DNA from: Wurfbainia villosa
Lineage: Eukaryota; Streptophyta; Magnoliopsida; Zingiberales; Zingiberaceae
DNA: 64,000 bases
Direction: 5' to 3'
Assembly: GCA_025175895.1 (NCBI GenBank)
Contig: CM045998.1
Coordinates: 11,517,153 to 11,581,152, forward strand
In this document: in pieces, positions 56,701 to 64,000 of the stretch
How the letters are laid out: each line of letters opens with the position of its first letter
How positions within the stretch are numbered: the stretch's first letter is position 1
Notes under the pieces: generated by a model
Told to the model about the DNA's origin: nothing
Databases searched by the model: none
What the model saw: the letters and a program-made list of their open reading frames with translations, nothing else
Made by a program: the position numbers and the translations under genes

Positions 56701-57070
56701 TCTTCATCCTTTACCACCTAGGGTCTTTGGTTCTACATGTTTTGCTCATGCTCTTGATCCTGGTATTGATAAACTCTCTCCTCGGTCGCATAAATGTGTT
56801 TTTCTTGGGTACCCACGGTCTCAGAAAGGGTATAAGTGTCATTCCCCTACACTCCGTCGGTATTTCATCTCTGTTGATATCACGTTCTTTGATTCAGTTC
56901 CTTTCTTTGGGTCTTCAGAGTCGTCGTCCGAAGTTTATCCTTCTATATTTGTATCAGTCTTTGCTCCTCCGGAGGATTCTCTATCACCCCCAGCCTCAAT
57001 TCCTCCTCCTTTGCAGGTTTATTAGCGTCGTCCTCGTCCTGCTTTACTGTCGCCGAACACTGACTCTGCC

Positions 57071-58690
57071 ATGGGATCATCTCTGGAGCCAGGTCCTCTG
57101 CTCCTTCCTCTGGTCCAGTCTTCTGACTTTGATATTCCCATTGCACTTCGGAAAGGTATACGTTCTACTCATAATCCTTCCCCTCATTATGTTTCTTTGA
57201 GTTACCATCGTCTTTCTCCTTCCTATTATTCTTGTCTTTCCTCCTTGTCGTCTGTTTCCCTTTCGAAGACTGCAGGAGATGCATTTGATCATCCAAGATG
57301 GAAACAAGCTATGTTGGACGAAATGAGTGTCTTACGAATCTGTGGGACTTGGGACCTCATTTCTCTACCACCAGAAAAGTCAGTTGTTGGTTGTCGATGG
57401 CTATATACGGTGAAGGTTGGTCCAGATGGAATGGTTAATCGACTTAAGGCTCGTCTTGTTGCTAAAGGTTATACTCAGGTCTTCGAATTCGATTATGGGG
57501 ACATGTTTTCTCCTATTGCCAAAATGTCCTCTATACGCTTATTAATGTCCATTGTTGCGATTCAATACTGACCTCTATATCAGTTGGACATCAAGAATGC
57601 ATTTTTACATGGGGACCTACTCGAAAAAGTCTACATGGAGCAACCTCCATGTTTTATTGCTCAGGGGGAGTCTTCTGGTCTTGTGTGTCGCTTACAAAAA
57701 TCTTTATATGGTCTCAAGCAGTCACCCAGAGCATGGTTCGGTATATTCAGTATTGCAATTCAATAGTTCGGCATGACTCGGAGCGAGGCTGACCATTCTG
57801 TCTTTTATTGCCACTCATCTACTGGTTGCATCTACATAGTGGTTTATGTTGATGATATTGTCATCACAGGTAGTGATCATCTCGAGATCTCACAGGTGAA
57901 ACAACATCTTTTCAAACATTTCCAAACAAAGGATCTCGACAGACTCAAATATTTCTTGGGGATAGAAGTAGCACAGTCTAGAAATGGGATCATTATATCC
58001 CAAAGGAAGTATGCAATGAATATTCTAGAAGAAACAAAAATATTAAACTCAAAGACAGTTGACAACCCTATGGATCCTAATGTCAAGCTCCTGCCAAATC
58101 AGGGGGAGTCTCTACCAGATCCTAAACGATACGGGCGATTAGTAGGGAGACTAAGTTACCTTACTGTTACTCGTCCAGATATCTCATTTGCAATAAGTGT
58201 AGTAAGTAGTTTCTCAACTCTCCATGTAAAGAACATTGGGATGCTATGATTCGCATTGTTCGATATATCAGAAGCGCTCCAGGAAAAGGTATTTTGTATT
58301 AAGACAAAGGGCATACTCGAGTCATAGGATATTCTGATGCAGACTGGGCAGGATCTTCCAGTGATAGGAGATCTACTTGGTTTTTGTATATTTGTCGGAG
58401 GTAACCTTGTTTCTTGGAAAAGCAAAAAGCAGAATGTTGTGGCAAGATCCAGTGCAGAGGCAGAATATCGAGCTATGGTCATAGTCAGTCAAGAGCTTAT
58501 ATGGCTCAAACAGTTGCTTCAAGAGCTAAGGTTTGGAGATGTTACACAAATATCACTTATATGTGATAACCAGACCCCCATGCATATCGTCTCAAATCCA
58601 TTTTTCATGAGAGGACAAAGCATATTGAAGTCGACTGTCACTTTGTCATAGAGAAAGTCATATTTGGAGAAATATCTACTAGTTTTGTTA
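57071..58690 (+). pseudogene. Copia-3 reverse transcriptase and RNase H
   Basis: RT: WKQAMLDEMSVL, LKARLVAKGYTQ, QLDIKNAFLHGDL, SLYGLKQSPRAWF and YVDDIVITG in three consecutive frames broken near 57570 and 57765. RNase H: TRPDISFAISVVS, then GYSDADWAGSS, RSTWFLYICRR-like and VARSSAEAEYRAM. The linker 56701-57070 is degraded. Confidence 0.88.
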
Positions 58691-58804
58691 ACTCACATGA
58701 TCAACTAGAAAATATATTTACTAAGTTATTGAGAGGTTCCCGAATTAACTACATATATAACAAGCTGGGTGTATATAATTTATATTCTTTAGCTTGAGGG
58801 GGAG

Positions 58805-58993
58805 TGTTAGAATATTATATATGGCTAGGGAGAATTTGTCTGAATATCGTTAGGGATAATTATTTCCTAGCTAGGATAAAGTTTGAATTATTTCTAGAAT
58901 AGAGTTTGATTTATTCCTTTGACTAGATCCTAATTTTTGTATATAAATAGGACTTCCTCTATTACATAAGAGATATCATTTTATGAAATAACA
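58805..58993 (+). repeat. Copia-3 3' LTR
   Basis: Preceded by GAGGGGGAG. Ends TGAAATAACA and is followed by the AGTCT duplication. Confidence 0.92.
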
Positions 58994-58998
58994 AGTCT

Positions 58999-61809
58999 GA
59001 TTTGTTTCTTTTAACTGTTCAGTTACCCTGCACTTTTTTCACCCTATTCCTCACTCAAACATCATGCAAAATCCTTGAACTTCCTCCTCCATGCAGATAA
59101 GCTCCAGACAGACTATTCATTGTGATTATTCAATTTATTCCTTCTCTCGCTGTGATTTCTTCCACTTCAAGATAAGGTCTCCATCTTTTCTTTATATTTC
59201 TCATATCCTCTAATATTTACAGTTTTTCCCTTCAAAATTAACCTCTGAAATAGTTGTTGAAGGTTGAAAATTTATTCTTCTATTCAAGGTAAGATCTTTA
59301 TTTTCTTCATCTTCTCTAGTCTATCCTCGTATCCTCTAATCACCACAGCTATTCCCCTTCAAAACAGCCATTGAAATAGTTTTTGTAGTCGCACATTTTT
59401 TCTCTCCAAGAGTCTTTATCATCTTTTCCATCTTCTCTTTTCTTTTCTTTTTTATCTTCTCTACTATTTACATCTGTTCTCTTCAGTAACAGCACCTATT
59501 TTTTCATATGATCTTGTATTCCTTTTTAATCTATCATTCGTTAACATATGAGCTAAATCATCCTGCGTTAATCATATCTTAATTTTCAGAAAGCAGTTAT
59601 TATATTACTTAACACTAGTGGTAAAGATTGTTGTTTTTATTAGACTAATTCTATAAAATAAGTCTTTCTTAGTATAGTTCATAAAAATATGGAATCGTCA
59701 TATTAACGGTTTCCTCTGGTTGTTCCTATCGATGGAGGAGATAAATCAGGAATCTATATGACAAGTACAAAGGATAGAGTCGGTCGATAGTCCAAAGTCA
59801 TGACCTCTTCGGAAATTAATCCTTACCCACTTAAAAAGTTATTTACTTACCAACTAGACTAGCCCTGATTCATGATATGCACCATGATGGCATTAGTCAA
59901 GGAAAGAGTCAGAGAGAAATTGTTCTTCTACCAGAATATGGTGCATGGGACTGATGTTAAGCTTGGTGAAAAAGAGTATGTTTATCTTACCCAAATAATT
60001 TGTCTTCTCTGATCCCTTTTCTTCATAAATAAAGCTAGAAAAAAGTTCTGATGGAGTTAGCATTGTTTGGAAAGTTCATGTTGTTTTCGTTACGTGATGG
60101 AACTAGATCGAAGCAATTCATGGTGTAATATCATCCATTTAATACTCATATCTAAGAACACCTTGATTAACTTAGATAATTAACTCAAAATGTTAGCCAA
60201 TACAGGATTCCATTGAACTTGGAATCCGTTCCAATCCAAAACCTGTGGAAGTAAGTATTTGGAGGTTGTTAGAGATGTCCTAGTGTATTGTTATCTTTAG
60301 AAAATAGTCTGTAGCGTGTACAAAAATTTATCGGATGTAAATTAGAGATGACGATGTGATGAGGCGGGGCTGATCTTTCAGTTCTCATCCCTGACTCATA
60401 TTGGAAGTGGGATGGTTTATGGGATGAATTCTTCTCCATTCCTATCTTGCCTTGCTTCTTAGTGAAGGCATAACTCATGTGCATAACTCTTATTGGAGTA
60501 TGACAAACTCAAGCAAGGCAAGCGGCCTGGGTGGGATGGGACTTCAAATTTTCATCTCATATGCATTGTGCTTTGCATGGTGGATTATGTTTGTCTCAAC
60601 TTTGCCCTGTCTAATTTATGGTGCAAGGCAGGGCAGAGCAGAGCAGAGCGGTACATCGTGGGTCTTGATTGTAGCATGGCAAGTTGTCATCCTTTTATGA
60701 AATCCAATTTCCTCAATTACAATTTTTTTTTAATGTTTTGCAAATATATACATATGCGTTCATCCCTCACAACTTGGACTTTTGGAACAAAATTGGTGTC
60801 AATCAATTCCAAGTGGTATTTCGTTAATTCATTTGCCGGTTTTGGGCTAATCAAATGCAACATAGTCACGCAAGACAGCAAAACATATAATTATATAGAT
60901 TGAATTCTTTAATTTCAAATTTACTTTAGAGGCAAGTGTTGAGCTAAACAATTAGAACAGTTAGTAGGAAAAATTATAAACTGTTAACCTCATAAGATAA
61001 GACATCTCTTAAAGAAGGATGGCTTTATAGTCTGCTGCCGTTAGAGATAACTGAGTGTTGTTAGTATTGTTATTAAGTTGATCGGATGTTTCACTCTTAC
61101 CTAGAATGTTTATCACAATAGCTTGATTTACTTGGCCACTGTATTTGAGATCTGCTATGGTAGCATGAAGTTTCATGTTCTAAGGCGAGTATTGGGTTGT
61201 TTCATATTCTTGGACCCTTTATGATTGATGATAATGTAACAAGAGTGAACTCATGTACTTTCTCCTCAAATTTCGAGCTTGTGGGGGCAAGAGGCCGGGT
61301 GCTTCAGAAGGGTTGTGAAAATCTATAAAATATACAAAATGCCCCCTCGAATGCTTCTCAACCTAATGACTCTTGGCGATGCAGTGGAGGGTAACGTGGA
61401 AATGGACGGTATGTGAATCCCTATCGTACGTTTGGTTTGGCATCAAAGAAAATGTGAAACAGTCTCGTTGCTGTCTTAGAATTTCAATTGACAAATATAA
61501 ATGAAGGAAATGGTCAATAATTTAAAATTATATTTTAAAAAATTGATTCATATTCATTATGAATAAATCTTTTTATATTTATCAATTGAATTGAGTTTTT
61601 GAATTACATGGACATTCTAAAAGGTGGGTGAACACTGTTGGACTTTCGGTGGTGTACTTTAAAGCGTCAAATAATTTTTCTACGATTTAAAAAATAAAGG
61701 ATCTTATCTATTTCATAAAGACACTTCAAAAATTTTTAAAAAGTGTATTGTAATTTATTTATTTATATTAAATGGTGCATTTGATTTCAAAAATACACCT
61801 CCCATAAAA
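58999..61809. other. Intergenic, no supported gene
   Basis: AT-rich with pyrimidine-rich stretches (59040-59480). One exon-like segment at about 60206-60251 (AG acceptor, GTAAGT donor) has no partner. Short ORFs at 60452-60903 show no domain. Confidence 0.45.
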
Positions 61810-63410
61810 AATGATAATTCATTCTATTTTTCCTAAGCTTTAAAAAATAACACCAAAAAAATTATGCATTCTGCACTTCCAAAATTAGGACCATGGCATT
61901 CTAAATTTCTTCTAGGTATTGATATTTGAAAATTAACAACGCATTAGTTCTTAACCTTTAAAATCAGCACTACTATGTTATAATTTTTCTAATACATTAG
62001 TATGAATATTTCAAACTAACATCACTATAGTTCTAAACCTTTGAACATTGACACACTTTGTTTGATTTCTCTAACATAATTGTACTAATTTTTATGTAGG
62101 AGGTTTAGAAGTAGAGTTACACACCTTCTCTATATTACCTTTTCCACTCTATGTTTAGTTTCGTAATTTTAAATTATTTAGATTCATTAATAAATTTCGA
62201 TCAAAATTCATTAATGATTTTAGTCAACTCTAATATAATTCAATCAAGTCTAGTAGATTTGTATAGTGACCTTGAGTCTAATTATATCTTAAAGTCTCAT
62301 TTTCAAAGCTTTCCTAGCCATGCACAATTTATTTTCAAAATTTAACCTCCGTGCTAATTCAATAACTTCATGTAGGGACTAAAAATTAGGTTTGTACATT
62401 ATATCTATTTTCTCTGTACTTTCCTTTTTTATTTTATATTTAAGTTTTAGAATTTCAAATCTTCTAGGCCCATCAATAAATTTCAACTAAAATTCATTAA
62501 TAATCTTAACCAATTTTGATTGAACTCATTCAAAGTCTAGTAGATTTCTACTGTGCCTCTTAGTCCCATTATGACCAAAAGTTTTAGGTTAAAAGACATC
62601 TTAACTAAGCACAACTATATTGGTGTTCAAAAAGCATATTCAAGATTCTGAATGATTTGACAACCAAGTTACGCATGGTTAAGATACCTTTGAACCTGGG
62701 ACTTTAGTCATAGTGAGACTGAGGGCATTACAAAATTCTATCAAACTTAGATTGAATCCAGTCAAAATTGATTAGGGTCATTAATGGATTTCAATCAAAA
62801 CTTATTATTGGACCTAGATAATTTAAATTTTGAAACCTAGGCATGGAGTGGAAGAAAAAAATAGTTAGAGAAAATAAATATGGTGTATAACCCTAATTTT
62901 GAGCCTCCTATATGAAGTTATAGGTATGTGTCAATTAGCACAGAAGTTAAATTTTAAAAATAAACTGTGCACAATAATTAGGAGGATTTTGAAACTGGGG
63001 CTTTAGAGTACGATTGTACTCAGAGTCACGGTAGATTTGGATTGGATTTAATCAAAATTAATTAAGATTATCAATGAATTTTGATCGAAATTTATTAATG
63101 GATTTAAATGATTTGAAATTCTAAAACATAGAAACGGAGAGTATGGAAAATGTAAAGAAGACTTTACTTCTAAACCTTATACAAGAAAATCAATACAACT
63201 GTGTTAGAAAAATTATAATAAAGTTTGCGTGTTCAAAGTTTTAAAACCATATATAGTGGTATTGATTTAGAATCAATTTGATATTGATTTTCAAATATTA
63301 ATATCATTTTGTGAATGCAATTAGAACGTCGTGATCTTGATTCTAATTTTTATGTTGGTTTTAAAAGTTCGACATCATCGTAAAAAAAAATAGAATGAAG
63401 TATCGCATTG
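61810..63410. repeat. Diverged fold-back repeat (imperfect palindrome, about 1.6 kb)
   Basis: The left arm (about 61810-62640) and right arm (about 62660-63410) are inverted copies. For example TTCATTCTATTTTT at about 61820 is mirrored near 63400, and ATTGATATTTGAAAATTAA near 61920 is mirrored near 63290. Within each arm a roughly 300-bp unit with AATTCATTAATRATTTT occurs twice, so there are two direct and two inverted copies. No ORF. It resembles an old fold-back element or a MITE cluster. Confidence 0.65.
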
Positions 63411-64000
63411 ACGAAAGTAATATTTTTGAAATTAAATGCGTAGTAAATTATAATGTGTCTTTTTTTTTTATGATTTCTAAACTTTGAGTGCTTTTTTAGC
63501 AAAGAATTTTTGGTTTTTTTAAAATGAAGAGTGATTTCTCGATTACCAAAATACTATACAGTGACACATCACGTTGAATTAAAATGGTTAGATGTGTGAC
63601 AAGGATAGCAGGAAAAGTGGAAGGACATTCTATAGGGAATATAATTTGATTGGATATTCTATAGGAGAATATAGTTCGATTTTTTATTGAGATAATATTC
63701 GACAACGAATTTAAAAAAAACTTGTTCGGACGGTCCTGAAGCCAAAATTAAAGTTTGCCCAACAGATGAAGTTTGATTTTGACGTTGGACAGTTTTTCAA
63801 AGATGACGCGACTGCGAAGTCTAAGTCTAATCGTAAAAAAATTGTCATCGCTTTCCTGATTTACTTTTGGTGGTTGATGGAGACTACTGTGCTCCGATCT
63901 TACCCAGCTCAGTTGATGGTGAGACATTCCGAAGATCCATGAGACAGAGTCGATCATCTTAGAAATTAGTCAAATCGAAAATTCGAACACTCCAATGCAA
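63411..64000. other. Intergenic, no supported gene
   Basis: AT-rich. Two short minus frames without recognisable motifs. Confidence 0.5.

Larger units (their letters stand above)
38862..58993 (+). mobile_element. Copia-3: Ty1/copia element with short LTRs, carrying two nested insertions
   Basis: The LTRs are 38862-39046 and 58805-58993 (about 185-189 bp) and are flanked by the duplication AGTCT (38857-38861 and 58994-58998). A primer site follows the 5' LTR; a GGGGGAG polypurine tract precedes the 3' LTR. Its gag is split at 40192/55163 by copia-2. Without insertions the element is about 5.2 kb. All coding regions carry stops. The 5' LTR ends in TA instead of CA. Confidence 0.92.

Noticed and set aside
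56391..57200. A 269-codon plus-strand ORF rich in Leu and Phe, resembling a membrane protein
   Set aside because: It is the wrong frame of the copia-3 integrase and linker; the true motifs lie in the neighbouring frame.
59880..60260. Possible exons: one frame reads LPEYGAWD, similar to the core of plant NOI/RIN4-type motifs, and an exon-like piece DSIELGIRSNPKPVE with GT-AG borders
   Set aside because: The frame stops right after the motif, the rest of the NOI domain is absent, and no consistent splice model joins the pieces.

Overview
This is a nuclear plant genome window made almost entirely of transposable elements and integrated viral DNA. The evidence is dense Ty1/copia retrotransposons with tRNA-Met primer sites, CACTA (En/Spm) transposons, badnavirus-like endogenous pararetrovirus, long AT-rich spacers, and spliced genes with GT-AG introns. 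No bacterial features, rRNA, tRNA or CRISPR were seen. The species cannot be fixed from the sequence; it is a flowering plant.

Layout. 1-8797: two copies of one badnavirus-like pararetrovirus in near-perfect inverted orientation, joined at their promoter/primer-site ends with a 27-bp spacer (4252-4278). 8798-about 14650: a 5'-truncated copia element (copia-1) with a long 3' LTR carrying a 26-bp minisatellite. 14700-15830: a decayed copia relic. 16050-17520: a second, older pararetrovirus relic, with RT/RNase H on plus and a movement-protein piece on minus. 18814-25010: CACTA debris with a TNPA-like gene copy split by a 3665-bp insertion (21005-24669, 5-bp target duplication, probable solo LTR). 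25867-26228: a possible 74-codon, three-exon host gene on minus, beside a 184-bp tandem duplication. 28102-37638: a 9.5-kb CACTA element with a 3-bp target duplication. It holds a TNPA-like gene on minus, a broken TNP2 transposase on plus, an internal cluster of terminal-type repeats between them, and an exon of a subfamily-II ethylene receptor gene. 38862-58993: three copia-type elements nested like Russian dolls, each with its own target duplication. Copia-3 (38862-58993) contains copia-2 (40193-55157), which contains a gag-only element (46838-52323). 61810-63410: a diverged fold-back repeat. The remaining spacers hold no gene I can support.

How the parts relate. Each nested copia-type element interrupts the coding region of its host element, so the insertion order is readable. 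The CACTA element has the divergent two-gene layout of autonomous elements, but its TNP2 frame is broken. The inverted viral pair has two convergent viral promoters; transcripts from either would begin with a hairpin and continue as viral antisense RNA, so the locus is a candidate small-RNA source. Coordinates of element ends with target duplications are exact; most internal domain edges are approximate because reading frames are broken.
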